A DNA stretch of 57,286 nt from Oceanobacillus damuensis (GCF_001618145.1 NZ_LQNF01000030.1:1-57286), one strand, 5' to 3'; positions 34,281 through 44,531 are shown, numbered from the stretch's first letter. Program-made: numbers and translations. The notes: generated by a model from the sequence alone, not told the origin.

Positions 34281-36158
34281 TTAAACCATTACTTTACAAA
34301 TATCATTTGTAAATTCTACAGGATCGTTGATTGGCAGGCCTTCGATAAGAAGTGCCTGGTTATACAGCAAGTTTGTGTACAGCTTAAGTTTATCTTCATC
34401 TTGCTCCTGCGCGTTTTTAAGTGTCTGGAAAACTTCATGGTTTGTATTGATTTCAAGGATTTTATCAGCTTTAATATTTTGATCATCCGGCATTGCATTA
34501 ATGATTTTTTCCATTTCCAGTGAAATTTCTCCGTCCGCAGTCAGGACAACAGGATGCGATTTCAGTCGTTTGGATGCTCGTACATCTTTTACTTTTTCAG
34601 ATAAGATTCCTTTCATCGCTTCAAACAGATCTTTGTTTTCTTTCGCTTCCTCTTCCGTTGAGTCCTTTTCGTCATCCTCGATTCCCAAGTCACCGCTTGA
34701 AACGGATTTGAATTCTTTTTCTTTATAATTCATCAGCATTTTGATTGCAAATTCGTCAATTTCATCTGTGAAGTAGAGGATTTCATAGCCTTTGTCTGCA
34801 ACAAGTTCTGTTTGAGGCAGCTTTTCTATTCTTTCATTAGAGTCACCGGTAGCATAGTAAATATACTTTTGGTCCTCAGGCATTCTGGATACGTATTCCT
34901 CGAGTGTTACGAGTTTCTTCTCTTTGGAAGAATAGAACAGCAACAGATCCTGCAACAGGTCTTTGTTTTGGCCGTAATCACTGTATACGCCATATTTCAA
35001 CTGCTGGCCAAAGGATTTATAAAATGTCTCATATTTTTCCCTTTCATCACGAAGGACACTGAGCAATTGTGTTTTAATCTTTTTGTTGATATTTTTGGCA
35101 ATAAGCTTCAGTTGTCTGTCATGCTGCAGCATTTCTCTGGAAATGTTGAGAGAAAGATCCTCAGAGTCTACCATCCCTTTTACAAAGCTGAAATAGTCAG
35201 GGAGCAGATCAGCACATTTCTCCATAATCAAAACGCCATTGGAATAAAGCTCCAGACCTTTTTCATATTCTCTTGTATAGTAATTATGCGGGGCATTCTC
35301 AGGGATATAGAGAATCGCATTATATCGTACATTCCCATCAACATTGATATGAATATGTTTTAATGGTTTATCAAAGCCATAATGCTTTTCGTTGTAGAAG
35401 TTTTCGTAATCCTCATCTGTCAGCTCACTTTTATTCTTTTTCCAGATAGGAACCATCGTGTTTAACGTCTGTTCTTCAATAACGTCTTCATACTCATCTT
35501 CGCTGTCTTCTTTCGGCTTGCTTTCGACGATGTCCATTTTGATTGGGTAGCGGATAAAGTCGGAGTACTTTTTGGTGATCTGTTTCAGACGATATTGTTC
35601 CAGAAACTCATCATAGTTCTCATCTTCTTCATTCTCTTTAATATGAAGGATGATTTCTGTACCTACTTCACTTTTCTCGGCAGGTGAAATCGAGTAGCCA
35701 TCAGAACCTTTGGATTCCCACTTGAAGGCCTCATCACTGTCTATGGATCTACTGATAACCGTTACTTTTTCGGCTACCATGAAGGCAGCATAAAATCCGA
35801 CACCAAATTGTCCAATGATGTCATGACCATCCTTGATCTCATTTTCCGCTTTAAATGTATGGGAACCACTTTTGGCAATGACTCCAAGATTGTTTTCAAG
35901 ATCTTCTTTCGTCATTCCGATACCTGTATCAATAACCTTTAACGTTCTGCTATCCTTATTTGCATCGATTTTTATGTAGTAGTCATCTTTATTGAATGTC
36001 AGGTTCTCGTCAGTCAGTGCTTTATAATAAATTTTATCGATTGCATCGCTCGCATTGGAAATAAGCTCTCTCAGGAATACCTCACGCTGCGAATAAATGG
36101 AGTTGATCACCATATCCAATAGCTTTTTGGATTCTGCTTTAAATTTTCTCTTTCCCAT
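34281..36158 (-). CDS. htpG: molecular chaperone HtpG (Hsp90)
   Basis: 625 residues, normal for bacterial Hsp90. The N-terminal GHKL ATPase has [15 protein letters not shown] (Asn and Asp for ATP/Mg), [11 protein letters not shown] and [13 protein letters not shown]. The middle domain has the catalytic Arg region ([15 protein letters not shown]) and the C-terminal part the dimer segment. It remodels client proteins in the cytosol under stress. GGAGGAG precedes the ATG. It is controlled from a CIRCE promoter, unlike B. subtilis htpG, which is not in the HrcA regulon. Confidence 0.96.
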   Translation of the reverse strand: MGKRKFKAESKKLLDMVINSIYSQREVFLRELISNASDAIDKIYYKALTDENLTFNKDDYYIKIDANKDSRTLKVIDTGIGMTKEDLENNLGVIAKSGSHTFKAENEIKDGHDIIGQFGVGFYAAFMVAEKVTVISRSIDSDEAFKWESKGSDGYSISPAEKSEVGTEIILHIKENEEDENYDEFLEQYRLKQITKKYSDFIRYPIKMDIVESKPKEDSEDEYEDVIEEQTLNTMVPIWKKNKSELTDEDYENFYNEKHYGFDKPLKHIHINVDGNVRYNAILYIPENAPHNYYTREYEKGLELYSNGVLIMEKCADLLPDYFSFVKGMVDSEDLSLNISREMLQHDRQLKLIAKNINKKIKTQLLSVLRDEREKYETFYKSFGQQLKYGVYSDYGQNKDLLQDLLLFYSSKEKKLVTLEEYVSRMPEDQKYIYYATGDSNERIEKLPQTELVADKGYEILYFTDEIDEFAIKMLMNYKEKEFKSVSSGDLGIEDDEKDSTEEEAKENKDLFEAMKGILSEKVKDVRASKRLKSHPVVLTADGEISLEMEKIINAMPDDQNIKADKILEINTNHEVFQTLKNAQEQDEDKLKLYTNLLYNQALLIEGLPINDPVEFTNDICKVMV

Positions 36159-36189
36159 TTTTTACTCTCCTCCTACAAAATTAAATATT

Positions 36190-36256
36190 TTAGCACTCTC
36201 TCGCTCAGAGTGCTAATCCCTATAATCTTAATACCATATCCATTTTTTCATGTCAA
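36190..36256 (-). promoter_or_regulatory. CIRCE operator and htpG promoter
   Basis: TTAGCACTC-N9-GAGTGCTAA (36190-36216), a perfect CIRCE element bound by HrcA. Upstream on the minus strand TTGACA (36256-36251) and TATTAA (36233-36228), 17 bases apart, form a SigA promoter, placing CIRCE at the start of the transcript. Confidence 0.92.
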
Positions 36257-36323
36257 TAATAATAGCTGTGTAAACGGGTATCATTGTATAATAAAACCAA
36301 TCAACAGCTGCGGAGGGAATACG

Positions 36324-37025
36324 ATGCTGAAAAAATTACTGAATGAAGCGAATTATACCGTTGTCTTTACCGGGGCAGGGATGTCGACGGAGAGTGGACT
36401 GCCTGATTTCCGTTCGTCAAACAATGGTTTATGGAAGAAAAAGGATCCAAGCAAAATTGCCAGTACAGATGCATTGAATAACAATATAGAGGAGTTCACG
36501 GCGTTTTATCGTGAACGTGTCATTGGAGTAAAGGAATACAAACCACATAAGGGACATTATATTTTGGCCGATTGGGAAAGGCAGGGAATCATACAGTCAA
36601 TTATCACGCAAAATGTAGACGGCTTTCATCAGATGGCAGGGAGTAAACGGGTAGCAGAACTCCATGGAACACTGCAAAAACTGCATTGTCAAACATGCAG
36701 AAAGGGATATGACAGCAAGGAATATATCCGGAATGAATATCATTGTGACTGTGGTGGTATCTTGCGTCCATCCATCGTATTGTTCGGTGAAACATTACCT
36801 GAGGATGCTTTCCAGGCTGCATTTGAGGAGACGCAAAGAGCCGACCTGTTTATCGTCTTAGGTTCGTCATTAAGCGTAACACCAGCGAATCAATTTCCAC
36901 TTATCGCCAAAGAAAATGGTGCCCGATTAGTAATCGTTAATCAGGAAAAGACGGATATGGACTTGTATGCAGATCAGGTCGTCAATAACGAAAAAATTGG
37001 AGTATTGTTGGAGAAATTGGCGTGA
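36324..37025 (+). CDS. NAD-dependent protein deacylase (sirtuin)
   Basis: 233 residues, class U-like bacterial Sir2. GAGMSTESGLPDFRS is the NAD-binding start, TQNVDGFH follows, and the catalytic His is in ELHGT. Zinc is held by LHCQTC and YHCDCG, giving four Cys. GSSLSVTPAN and VIVNQEK close the Rossmann fold. It removes acyl groups from lysines using NAD in the cytosol. The start at 36324 follows GGAGGG; an upstream in-frame ATG at 36210 lies in the CIRCE site and is rejected. TATAAT at 36287-36292 is a likely -10 box. The stop lies inside a tandem-repeat array. Confidence 0.92.
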   Translation: MLKKLLNEANYTVVFTGAGMSTESGLPDFRSSNNGLWKKKDPSKIASTDALNNNIEEFTAFYRERVIGVKEYKPHKGHYILADWERQGIIQSIITQNVDGFHQMAGSKRVAELHGTLQKLHCQTCRKGYDSKEYIRNEYHCDCGGILRPSIVLFGETLPEDAFQAAFEETQRADLFIVLGSSLSVTPANQFPLIAKENGARLVIVNQEKTDMDLYADQVVNNEKIGVLLEKLA

Positions 37026-37232
37026 GGGGGTGCGTGTCCCGAGTTTGGGACGGGTTCTACCGGGTGAGGGGGTGCGTGTCCCGAGTTGGGCGGGTGCTCT
37101 ACCGAGTCAGGGACCGCCTCTCCCGTGTTGGGCGGGGGCTTTACCGAGTCAGGGACCGCCTCTCCCATGTTTGACGGGTGCTCTACCGAGTCAGGGACCG
37201 CCTCTCCCGTGTTGGGCAGGGGCTCTCCTTGT
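37022..37232 (+). repeat. 42-bp (2 x 21) tandem repeat array, locus 2
   Basis: Units at 37022, 37064, 37106, 37148 and a partial at 37190, each 42 bp and built from two related 21-bp halves (CTCTACCGAGTCAGGGACCG and CTCTCCCGTGTTGGGC types). Much higher GC than the flanks. In one frame it reads LYRVRDR LSRVGRG heptads, broken by a stop. The sirtuin stop codon is in the first unit. The core CTCTACCG is shared with locus 1. Confidence 0.85.
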
Positions 37233-37255
37233 GAGAGCCAATGGAACCCATGATT

Positions 37256-37864
37256 TTAAGCCATCCACTTCGGTGGGGTATTTTTTTCCCAAAAGATGTC
37301 ACCAATATCATGATGTTCTTTAAACCCGTCACTGCTTAAATGATAGTGAAAATTAAAGTAATAGCCTTCCATCGGGCGATTATCACGGCGTACATGGAAC
37401 TTTGCTACATCTTCAGCCTTCTTGTTGTCATAAACATTAAAAATACGTTCACCATAGCCCTTCGCAGGTTCTTCGGTGATCGCAAAATAAGTATATTCAT
37501 CCGCAGCATTTTTTTCCACGATCGTTTGCAGTACTGCTTCTATATTTGGAAGGATAACGGATGTGAATTCATCTTCCACCCGACTTGCAATTTTTGGTCC
37601 AAATTTCGTTATGGTTTGTTCTTTCGCCTTCTCAGTGAGCTGATTCACAATATAGTCTCTGCTTGAGGGCTTGTCCGGCGCTATATTAAAATCAATCTGT
37701 TCCGCTTCCGTGGAGTCTGAGACAGCTTCATTCACATCAGCTTTTGAGGATAATGTATCCTTGTCTTCATCCGCATTCGCTTCTAGAAGGGCGGTCGGCG
37801 TATAAATGCCCAATGTGGCAATTGTAACAAGAACAACCGCTATTTTTCTCATCCAAATTTTCAC
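37256..37864 (-). CDS. ypjP: YpjP-like secreted protein
   Basis: 202 residues, as in B. subtilis YpjP (203). An N-terminal hydrophobic segment (about 8-28) is a signal or anchor. The C-terminal half YFAITEEPAKGYGERIFNVY and YYFNFHYHLSSDGFKEHHDI is characteristic. The family function is unknown. It lies convergent to the sirtuin gene and its repeat array. Its upstream region to 38050 is AT-rich with no assignable promoter. Confidence 0.83.
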   Translation of the reverse strand: MKIWMRKIAVVLVTIATLGIYTPTALLEANADEDKDTLSSKADVNEAVSDSTEAEQIDFNIAPDKPSSRDYIVNQLTEKAKEQTITKFGPKIASRVEDEFTSVILPNIEAVLQTIVEKNAADEYTYFAITEEPAKGYGERIFNVYDNKKAEDVAKFHVRRDNRPMEGYYFNFHYHLSSDGFKEHHDIGDIFWEKNTPPKWMA

Positions 37865-38109
37865 CTGAAACCCCGCCTTCCTTGATCTCTCTATATATAA
37901 ATATTAACATGAACAAATAATAAGTCTATTGTATTTTTAATTTTTACTTAAAATTTACACATATAGAAGTACAAGGATTTGTTAATGCAACACGCCTCCA
38001 ATCTTATTTAACAGGAAATAATTAAAATAGTCTAATCATGTTTAATTTTCTGTCAATTGTGGTACTGTACTATGGGTATCTAAAAACTTGATCAAGAGAG
38101 GTGATCACG

Positions 38110-38250
38110 ATGAAAGTGAAGAAGCTGACATTTGCAATGATGGTAGCAATCCTTTCAGCTGGAGTTATGGTCGGTTGTGCAGCAGAGGACGGCGAGAATC
38201 CGGAAGACCCCATGATGGAAGATCCATCGATGGAAGATGAGGTAAATTAG
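38110..38250 (+). CDS. 46-residue acidic lipoprotein
   Basis: MKVKKLTFAMMVAILSAGVM followed by VGC: a lipoprotein signal peptide with Cys23. The mature part is 24 residues, acidic, and contains MMEDPSMEDE. GAGAGGTGAT precedes the ATG. No family is recognised. Tiny acidic lipoproteins are common in Bacillaceae, with unknown roles. GGGTAT at 38072-38077 resembles a SigB -10 box but no matching -35 is seen. A remarkable 29-bp hairpin follows. Confidence 0.7.
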   Translation: MKVKKLTFAMMVAILSAGVMVGCAAEDGENPEDPMMEDPSMEDEVN

Positions 38251-38267
38251 AGTGTGAAGCTTATTAA

Positions 38268-38333
38268 AAAACCTATCCCCCAGCAGCCTGAATGCCCCGG
38301 ATATGGCATTCAGGCTGCTGGGGGATAGGTTTT
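38268..38333. terminator. 29-bp perfect hairpin between convergent genes
   Basis: Arms 38268-38296 and 38305-38333 pair without a mismatch around an 8-nt loop (CCGGATAT). It probably ends transcription for both neighbours, but the T-run after it is short (TTTTAATTT). The stem is far longer than needed for a terminator. Confidence 0.75.
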
Positions 38334-38366
38334 AATTTAGCTACAGGAAATCAAAAATTCCATAGC

Positions 38367-38918
38367 CTATATATTTTTCCAAACTTTTGCATATTTCTTT
38401 TGATACTTCTGATCATCCTCTATTTCTATTAACCCATGGGCAACCTGTTTTATTTCCTCATTCTTCAATTCATCATACAGGTTTCTGAGACCTACAATCA
38501 CATCATACCGGATCAGTGTATAATTTTTTTCATCCTGGCAATTTTTGAATCGGTCGACAAAATGCTGAATTACCACTTCCCGCTGCTCTTCACCCGCCAG
38601 TCCGACCTTCCATATCGATTGCAATGCATGTCTCGCGGTAACAAATTTCTCATCCCTGGTAACTTGCCATAAAGCTGGAAAATCGGTCATTATCCGTTTA
38701 TCAGGGTCGCTTTTAGCTAGTCCTGCAAGAAACTGTGCACATCGAGATCGCTTATGGTTGTCCGATGAACGAAGACCATTTACGAGCTCATCCCAAACTT
38801 CATAAGCCCAGTCAACCTTATGGTCAATTGCTTCAACAATATGGTTGTATGCCTCGTATTGTATGTTTTTATCCTTCGCTTCAAGATTGGCAAAATCCCT
38901 CTGTATGATGCTGTCCAT
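38367..38918 (-). CDS. HEAT-like alpha-helical repeat protein
   Basis: 183 residues, all-helical in appearance. Repeated helix pairs (WAYEVWDELVNGLRSSDNHK, RSRCAQFLAGLAKSDPDKR, ARHALQSIWKVGLAGEE) suggest a HEAT or DNA-alkylation-repair-type solenoid. Such repeats bind proteins or DNA, but no catalytic residue identifies a function here. GGAGTG precedes the ATG. It has no membrane or signal segment. Confidence 0.7.
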   Translation of the reverse strand: MDSIIQRDFANLEAKDKNIQYEAYNHIVEAIDHKVDWAYEVWDELVNGLRSSDNHKRSRCAQFLAGLAKSDPDKRIMTDFPALWQVTRDEKFVTARHALQSIWKVGLAGEEQREVVIQHFVDRFKNCQDEKNYTLIRYDVIVGLRNLYDELKNEEIKQVAHGLIEIEDDQKYQKKYAKVWKNI

Positions 38919-38966
38919 GAAAACACTCCTTTTACATATCTCAAATATCTTTCGCCAGGTAACCTC

Positions 38967-39194
38967 TTAAAGCACCTGCTGTACTGCATCATCTTCCTTG
39001 AATATGTCTTTTTTTCTGCTGAAGCTCTTGGATTCTTTCTCATTTACGTAAATCCTTCTCACTGCTTCAAGGCCTATAATCCCAGATTTATATTTATCAT
39101 GGAAGTTCCCCGCTATCTTTGCTATTCTATTTAAAATCATATCATATGTTAAATAAGCTAGTGCCAGAATTGGAAACAAAATAGTTACTGACAC
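38967..39194 (-). CDS. 75-residue putative small membrane protein
   Basis: GTG-started frame SVTILFPILALAYLTYDMIL followed by a basic, charged tail. A single N-terminal helix with a cytoplasmic tail is plausible. There is no good ribosome site (AAAAAAG only) and no recognised family, so it could be chance or a gene remnant. Confidence 0.4.
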   Translation of the reverse strand: MSVTILFPILALAYLTYDMILNRIAKIAGNFHDKYKSGIIGLEAVRRIYVNEKESKSFSRKKDIFKEDDAVQQVL

Positions 39195-39278
39195 AAAAAC
39201 TTTTTTCGGGTAGTATATTCTAACAGGAACAACATCCTCTTACTTCAGGGTAATTTACATCGTTCAGGAGGGATACGA

Positions 39279-40088
39279 TTGTTTAAAAATTTTATGGTTA
39301 TCCTTGGTTCGCTAATTATTGCGTTCGCTTTTAATTTTTTCCTTGTACCTTTTGAAATATTAAGCAGTGGGATCAGCGGGATAGCGATTCTCATTGGGAT
39401 CCTCACCCCATTTGATATTGGTGTGTTAAATTTTCTTCTGAACATACCATTGCTCATTTTAGGCTACTACAAGCTGGGAAAAGAAATTACGATCAATACA
39501 TTGGTCTGCGTAGTCACACTCTCATTCTTCTTATACATCCTGCCAGTAGTATTCCTGACAGACAATATTTTGCTGGCAGCGATTTTCGGTGGGGCAATTG
39601 CTGGAATCGGTATAGGAACCATTATGAAGTTTGCTGGCACATCAGGTGGATTGGACATCATCGCGATTATTATTTCACGTAACAGTAATGTCAGCGTTGG
39701 GCTTCTTCTCACGGCTATGAATGGTATCATTGTGCTTATTTCAGGTTATGTTTTTGGATGGGATATCGCATTATATACACTATTGTCCATCTATTTAACC
39801 GGAAAAATGATTGATAAAGTTCATACCAGCCAAATTAAATTGACAATGCAGATTGTTACAACAGAAGGGGAAGCCATCCGTGAAGAGCTACTCCAGTCCA
39901 TTTACCGGGGGATTACCATTACAGAAGGATATGGCGGCTATACAAAAGAGTCCAAACAGATTTTGATGATGGTAGTGACACGCTATGAAACACTGCAAAT
40001 TAAGCAAATCGTTCGTTCACATGATAAGAAGGCTTTTATTAATATTTTCGAAACGGTGGAGGTTGAAGGTGAATTTGCCAGAAACTAA
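39279..40088 (+). CDS. YitT-family membrane protein (DUF161/DUF2179)
   Basis: 269 residues. About five membrane helices occupy 5-175, with FEILSSGISGIAILI and GTSGGLDIIAIIISRNSN typical of YitT. A soluble DUF2179 domain (about 195-265, TRGITITEGYGGYTKESKQI type) ends the protein. It starts with TTG with GGAGGG 6 bases upstream. Function is unknown; transport has been suggested for the family. A terminator follows at once. Confidence 0.88.
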   Translation: MFKNFMVILGSLIIAFAFNFFLVPFEILSSGISGIAILIGILTPFDIGVLNFLLNIPLLILGYYKLGKEITINTLVCVVTLSFFLYILPVVFLTDNILLAAIFGGAIAGIGIGTIMKFAGTSGGLDIIAIIISRNSNVSVGLLLTAMNGIIVLISGYVFGWDIALYTLLSIYLTGKMIDKVHTSQIKLTMQIVTTEGEAIREELLQSIYRGITITEGYGGYTKESKQILMMVVTRYETLQIKQIVRSHDKKAFINIFETVEVEGEFARN

Positions 40089-40090
40089 AG

Positions 40091-40119
40091 GAGAGAACCC
40101 GAATATGCCGGATTCTCTC
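40091..40119. terminator. terminator between YitT and chemoreceptor genes
   Basis: GAGAGAA-C-CCG pairs with CGG-A-TTCTCTC; TTGTTCCTTT follows on the plus strand. The genes are convergent. Confidence 0.7.
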
Positions 40120-40127
40120 TTGTTCCT

Positions 40128-41822
40128 TTAATGAATTTTAAACTGTCGGACCAAACCATTCAGTTCTTCCGCCAATTTAGATAACCGGGCCGTGCTTCCG
40201 GTAATTTCATCCATCGAATTGTTGGTTTGTTCCGTTGACGCGGCAATTTGCTGCACTCCAGCAGCAGCTTCTTCGGAGACGGATGCAATCTCTTCAATTG
40301 CCCCACTCATTTTCTCTGTACTTAATGCAATATTTGATAGGTTTTCCGATACTTCATTAATTTCCTGAGACATTCTTGTGACGGATTTACCTATCTCATT
40401 TAACGTATTACCAGTAGTTTGGATTTGCTCTGTTCCTTTTTCTACCTCTGTCACGCCACCTTTTAATGAATCAGCTACATTTGCAGATTCCTGTTGGATG
40501 GTGCTGACAATTCCAGTAATGTCTGTGATCGAATTGGAAACTTGTTCCGCCAATTTTCTAACCTCATCTGCCACTACGGCAAAGCCTTTCCCATGCTCAC
40601 CCGCTCTCGCTGCTTCAATAGCTGCGTTTAATGCGAGTAAATTCGTTTGTGCTGCAATCTCTTCAATGACGGATACTAACTTGGAAATCTCCTGTGTTTG
40701 TGTATCCAGACCTTGCATTTTCTTTACAGCATCTTTTACGACATGATCAATCTCCACCATTTGTTGTGTGGAATTATGCATTAATTCGCTGCCCTTGGAA
40801 GTCATGTCAAGTACCTGTCCGGAATATTGATGGACTCTCTCGCCTTTTTCGTTAGCTTCCTGTACCTTTACGGTAAAGCCCGCCATCACAGAGGCTAGGT
40901 CACTGGCACTATTGGCCTGTGTTTCAGAGCCAGTAGCCAATTCCTGCATCGTAACGGAAACTTGATCGGACCCTGCTTTCACTTCATTTGCAGAATTTGA
41001 TAATTCCACGCCTTGTCTTGATACGGTTTCCGATACAGCAGAAATCTTTGTAAGCAGTTCCTTCATTTTCCTGCTCATTTCGTTCGTGGCAATAACAAGC
41101 TGCCCTGCTTCATCTTTCGTCCTTACTTCAAGCGGCTCTCTGCTGATATCCCCATCCGCAATACTATTCATTCGATCCATCACCGACCTGATCGGATTGG
41201 AAATCGAACGGGAAGTAATCAAAGCAACAACTATAGCTGCTACAATTACAAGAATGGTAAGAATCCAGCTGACTATAAACGTATTGCTGCCCGTTTCAAC
41301 GACATCGCCACCGAGCTCTTTTATATATGCTTCCTGGTTGTTAGCTCTTTCCTGAAATTGCGTGACGATTTCTCCCGCTATAGCGATGATTTCCCCGCTC
41401 ATAATATCCAATGCCTGGTCTTCATTGCCTGCATCATATAAATCAATTACTTCAAGCGTAAGCTCACTCCAATCCTGCTTTCTTTCAACAAGGGCTTGTG
41501 TTGCTTCTGAGTTATCCAGTTCAAGCAGCCGATTTTCCAATTCGCTTGTCTGTTCCCCCATGGCCAGGAACATATCCTTGGAACCTTGGTCACCGTGAAG
41601 CAGATACGACTGGAGGAAGGAAGTTCGCATTGCATGGTCTGTTTCCAATTCCTTATCCACTATCAGTAATTCAAGATGGTGGTCAACCATCTCTTCCGTT
41701 TGCTTATTGGAAGTAAAGATAGATAGATTTGTTATGGAGTTTAATACGAGTACAAATAAAACAACTGTTATGAACCCAAATAATATTTTTGTTCTGATTG
41801 ACTTGAATGATAATCTTTTCAT
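40128..41822 (-). CDS. methyl-accepting chemotaxis protein
   Basis: 564 residues. Membrane helix 1 is about 11-35, then a helical four-helix-bundle sensor outside the cell ([14 protein letters not shown] onward), helix 2 near 185-208, HAMP ([20 protein letters not shown]), and the signalling domain with the hairpin tip [20 protein letters not shown]. It signals to CheA/CheW. The ligand is unknown; four-helix sensors often detect small organic molecules. The start at 41822 follows GAGGAG. No other che gene is nearby. Confidence 0.92.
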   Translation of the reverse strand: MKRLSFKSIRTKILFGFITVVLFVLVLNSITNLSIFTSNKQTEEMVDHHLELLIVDKELETDHAMRTSFLQSYLLHGDQGSKDMFLAMGEQTSELENRLLELDNSEATQALVERKQDWSELTLEVIDLYDAGNEDQALDIMSGEIIAIAGEIVTQFQERANNQEAYIKELGGDVVETGSNTFIVSWILTILVIVAAIVVALITSRSISNPIRSVMDRMNSIADGDISREPLEVRTKDEAGQLVIATNEMSRKMKELLTKISAVSETVSRQGVELSNSANEVKAGSDQVSVTMQELATGSETQANSASDLASVMAGFTVKVQEANEKGERVHQYSGQVLDMTSKGSELMHNSTQQMVEIDHVVKDAVKKMQGLDTQTQEISKLVSVIEEIAAQTNLLALNAAIEAARAGEHGKGFAVVADEVRKLAEQVSNSITDITGIVSTIQQESANVADSLKGGVTEVEKGTEQIQTTGNTLNEIGKSVTRMSQEINEVSENLSNIALSTEKMSGAIEEIASVSEEAAAGVQQIAASTEQTNNSMDEITGSTARLSKLAEELNGLVRQFKIH

Positions 41823-42190
41823 TGTATACTCCTCGTTGTTCAATATTTTCTCTATATCTTATTGCCCCAGATTTTATGAAGTTTTTCCATACAACCAGAG
41901 CATCAATAATTAATATATCGGTAGAAAGCACTGTTTTTTTAACTGTTTTTCTTAAAACAGTACGATTTAATCGATTAACATGCTTTATATGTAAGATACA
42001 TAGTGCCATAAGGATTGAATCAGGGGATGAGCACAACAAAAAGGATGACCAGCTTAGTGCAGGTCATCCTTCACCCTTCTATTGAATTGTCCTTTAACAT
42101 TTTTTGCATAAGTAACATTAAGGTATTTTGTCCTTCAGATTGTGAGGGTCCTTCCATTACGATCATATTTTTCCAGACTTCGACAAACAA
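41823..42190. other. chemoreceptor upstream region
   Basis: Non-coding. Holds ACTGTTTT/AAAACAGT (41942-41961), a 12-bp perfect palindrome TTAATCGATTAA (41967-41978) and the terminator of the TauE gene. The palindromes could be regulator sites for the chemoreceptor, but no known motif is matched. A SigD promoter was sought and not found with the right spacing. Confidence 0.4.
42041..42071 (-). terminator. terminator of the dbpA-tauE unit
   Basis: AAGGATGACC (42041-42050) pairs with GGTCATCCTT (42062-42071); the minus strand then runs TTTTGTTG. Confidence 0.75.
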
Positions 42191-42907
42191 TTATTGCCAG
42201 CTCTCAATCAACAGATACACCCCTGTAAACAACAAGATAATATAAATAACCAACTGAAAGACCCGCTGGTTAAACCACTTAAATAGACGCTGTCCCAAAT
42301 ACAAGCCAATCAGTACAAGCGGTAAAGCCAGTCCGCTGGAAATCCAGATTGTTTTATTTGTTCCGGCAAAAACAACTTGAATTACCAGACTCGTGAAATA
42401 GATAAACAAATAGAATGCCAGTGTTGTGCCTCTTAATTTTTCCTTTTTCGTATCTGTGCCTGAAAAATACAGCAACAAAGGCGGCCCAGGCATACCGATG
42501 CTTGTTGTTAACGTTCCAGAGAGCCCACCGACAATCATGTCCCTCTGTTTATTTTGATTGATGCGAAACTGCAGCATAAGCATAAATGTCAGGACAAGGA
42601 CAATCAGGCTTACTCCCAATTTCAACTTATTTATATCGATGATCAAAAAAACAATGATCCCAATCGGCAGACCGGCAGCACTTCCAATTATAAACCTTTT
42701 TAGTATACCCCGATCCATATCTTTTCTGACTTTCGCTATTAAGGAAATAGAGATGACGAGTGAAAGTGCAAGGTTGATTTGTATGGCTTCCTTTGGTTCA
42801 TATAATAAAAGAAGAAAAGGGGTAGCAAGGATTGAGAAACCGAACCCTGTACTTGTTTGTAGTATGGAGGCCACTAATATTATCAAAATAAATACGAATG
42901 CTTCCAT
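42191..42907 (-). CDS. TauE/SafE-family sulfite exporter-like protein
   Basis: 238 residues with about 7-8 membrane helices. SILQTSTGFGFSILATPFLL at the N-terminus and the repeat GLSGTLTTSIGMPGPPLLLY in the second half are the TauE/SafE signature. The family exports sulfite, sulfoacetate or related anions, or takes up sulfur compounds. The substrate is not predictable. It begins 31 bases after the dbpA stop without a terminator, so read-through from dbpA is possible. Confidence 0.88.
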   Translation of the reverse strand: MEAFVFILIILVASILQTSTGFGFSILATPFLLLLYEPKEAIQINLALSLVISISLIAKVRKDMDRGILKRFIIGSAAGLPIGIIVFLIIDINKLKLGVSLIVLVLTFMLMLQFRINQNKQRDMIVGGLSGTLTTSIGMPGPPLLLYFSGTDTKKEKLRGTTLAFYLFIYFTSLVIQVVFAGTNKTIWISSGLALPLVLIGLYLGQRLFKWFNQRVFQLVIYIILLFTGVYLLIESWQ

Positions 42908-42938
42908 AGAACACCTGCTTTATAAATTCATTCAAATT

Positions 42939-44387
42939 TTATTTATTGGCCTCATAGACCTTCAATTGTTTTCCTTTTACGGTTGTATGTTTCATCGTTT
43001 TCAGTACCAGCGGGCCTTTGCCATTCAGTATTTCCACATAGGTTGCTGTATCCATGATCGTTATGATACCAATATCATCAGCTGTCACTCCATCTATCTT
43101 AGCAATGGTGCCGACGAAATCAACCGCTCTAAGCTTCTTTTTCTTTCCGCCATTAAAATACAACTTCATAATCTGTTTATTTAACTCTTCACTTTTTGAC
43201 TTTTTAACTTCTTGATACATCTTCATCTTTTCCTGAAAGGCAGACCGTTTTCGAGTCACTTCCTCTTTTGACGGAGGTGCCATTTTCGGTATTCCAAAAC
43301 CAATATATTCTTCAATCTCTTTCAAAAATCGATCTTCAAATGGTGTAACAAAGGTAATGGCTTTTCCCTTCTGACCTGCACGTCCTGTCCTGCCGGTACG
43401 ATGGACATAGCTTTCCTTCTCTAAAGGCAGGTCATAATTGATAACATGTGTAATATTATCAATATCAATCCCCCTGGCAGCAACATCCGTAGCAACTAAA
43501 TAGCGGAATTCTCCTTTTCTGAAGCCATTCATTACAGCAAGTCGCTCATCCTGTTCCATTCCCCCGTGGATTTTACTGCAGCTGTAGCCTTTTCGTTTTA
43601 ATTGATCTGAAACCGAATCTACCCGATCTTTTGTCCGGCAGAAAATGATGCAGCTATCCGGGTTTTCAACGACTGTTACGTCAGTAAGCCTCATAAATTT
43701 ATCCGCTTCCGGAACCTCATACAGGATGTGCTCTATTTTTTCCGTTGTAAGTCCTGTTGCTTTTATCGAAATATCGGCAGGTGTTTTCATATACTTACGG
43801 GCTAAATCCTTCACGGCCTCAGGAAGTGTTGCCGAAAACAGCATTGTCACTCGATTTTGCGGCAGCTCTTTTATAATGTCTTCCACTTGTTCGATGAAAC
43901 CCATGTTTAACATTTCATCTGCTTCGTCAATAACCAGATAGTCGATTTTATTCAAATGCAAGGTGCCTCTTTCAATATGGTCCGAAACACGTCCCGGAGT
44001 GCCCACAACCACATGTGTTTTCTGTTTTAATTCCGTCTTTTGAATGGCAATCGGTTGTTTTCCGTAGAGTGCTGTTGCCTTAATCCGCTTAAACCTTCCT
44101 ATATTTGTGAAGTCCTCCTTCACTTGAACTGCAAGCTCTCTTGTCGGAGTTAGAATCAATGCCTGTGGTCTATTTTCTTTCCAATCGACCAATTCACAAA
44201 TTGGAATTCCGTACGATGCGGTCTTCCCACTTCCTGTTTGTGATTTTACAACAAGGTCTTTCCTGTCCAATGCAAGTGGTATGACTTTCGTCTGGACCTC
44301 CGTCGGCGTCTTGTATTCTAATCCTTTTATCGCTCTTACTATTTCCTCACTTAATGGATAATCTGCAAAGTCTCGATCGCTCATCAT
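42939..44387 (-). CDS. dbpA: DEAD-box RNA helicase DbpA/YxiN
   Basis: 482 residues. Q motif region near [10 protein letters not shown], Walker [13 protein letters not shown] in [12 protein letters not shown], and [10 protein letters not shown] are all intact. The C-terminal 75 residues ([20 protein letters not shown] and onward) form the RNA-recognition domain that binds hairpin 92 of 23S rRNA. It acts in large-subunit assembly. The start is one of two adjacent ATG codons. Confidence 0.93.
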   Translation of the reverse strand: MMSDRDFADYPLSEEIVRAIKGLEYKTPTEVQTKVIPLALDRKDLVVKSQTGSGKTASYGIPICELVDWKENRPQALILTPTRELAVQVKEDFTNIGRFKRIKATALYGKQPIAIQKTELKQKTHVVVGTPGRVSDHIERGTLHLNKIDYLVIDEADEMLNMGFIEQVEDIIKELPQNRVTMLFSATLPEAVKDLARKYMKTPADISIKATGLTTEKIEHILYEVPEADKFMRLTDVTVVENPDSCIIFCRTKDRVDSVSDQLKRKGYSCSKIHGGMEQDERLAVMNGFRKGEFRYLVATDVAARGIDIDNITHVINYDLPLEKESYVHRTGRTGRAGQKGKAITFVTPFEDRFLKEIEEYIGFGIPKMAPPSKEEVTRKRSAFQEKMKMYQEVKKSKSEELNKQIMKLYFNGGKKKKLRAVDFVGTIAKIDGVTADDIGIITIMDTATYVEILNGKGPLVLKTMKHTTVKGKQLKVYEANK

Positions 44388-44531
44388 TTTTGCCTCATTC
44401 TATAAAGTATTTTTTTTATTATTTCCAGTGATATTATTACATTATACAAGTTAGGATGAGCTATTAACCATTTTTGAATCAAAAAGGTCAATTTGAACAT
44501 TCCCAATCAAGCCTATCGTTACTTTTTTACC

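Noticed and set aside
34812..35363. 183-codon plus-strand frame
   Set aside because: Antisense shadow of htpG.
37022..37232. CRISPR-like array
   Set aside because: Units are contiguous tandem repeats without unique spacers, and no cas gene is present.
41823..41900. SigD promoter for the chemoreceptor gene
   Set aside because: A TAAA and a GATAT element occur, but the spacing and the -10 sequence do not fit the consensus.
42558..43184. 208-codon plus-strand frame
   Set aside because: Antisense to the TauE/SafE and dbpA genes, both clearly real; spans their junction without a ribosome site.
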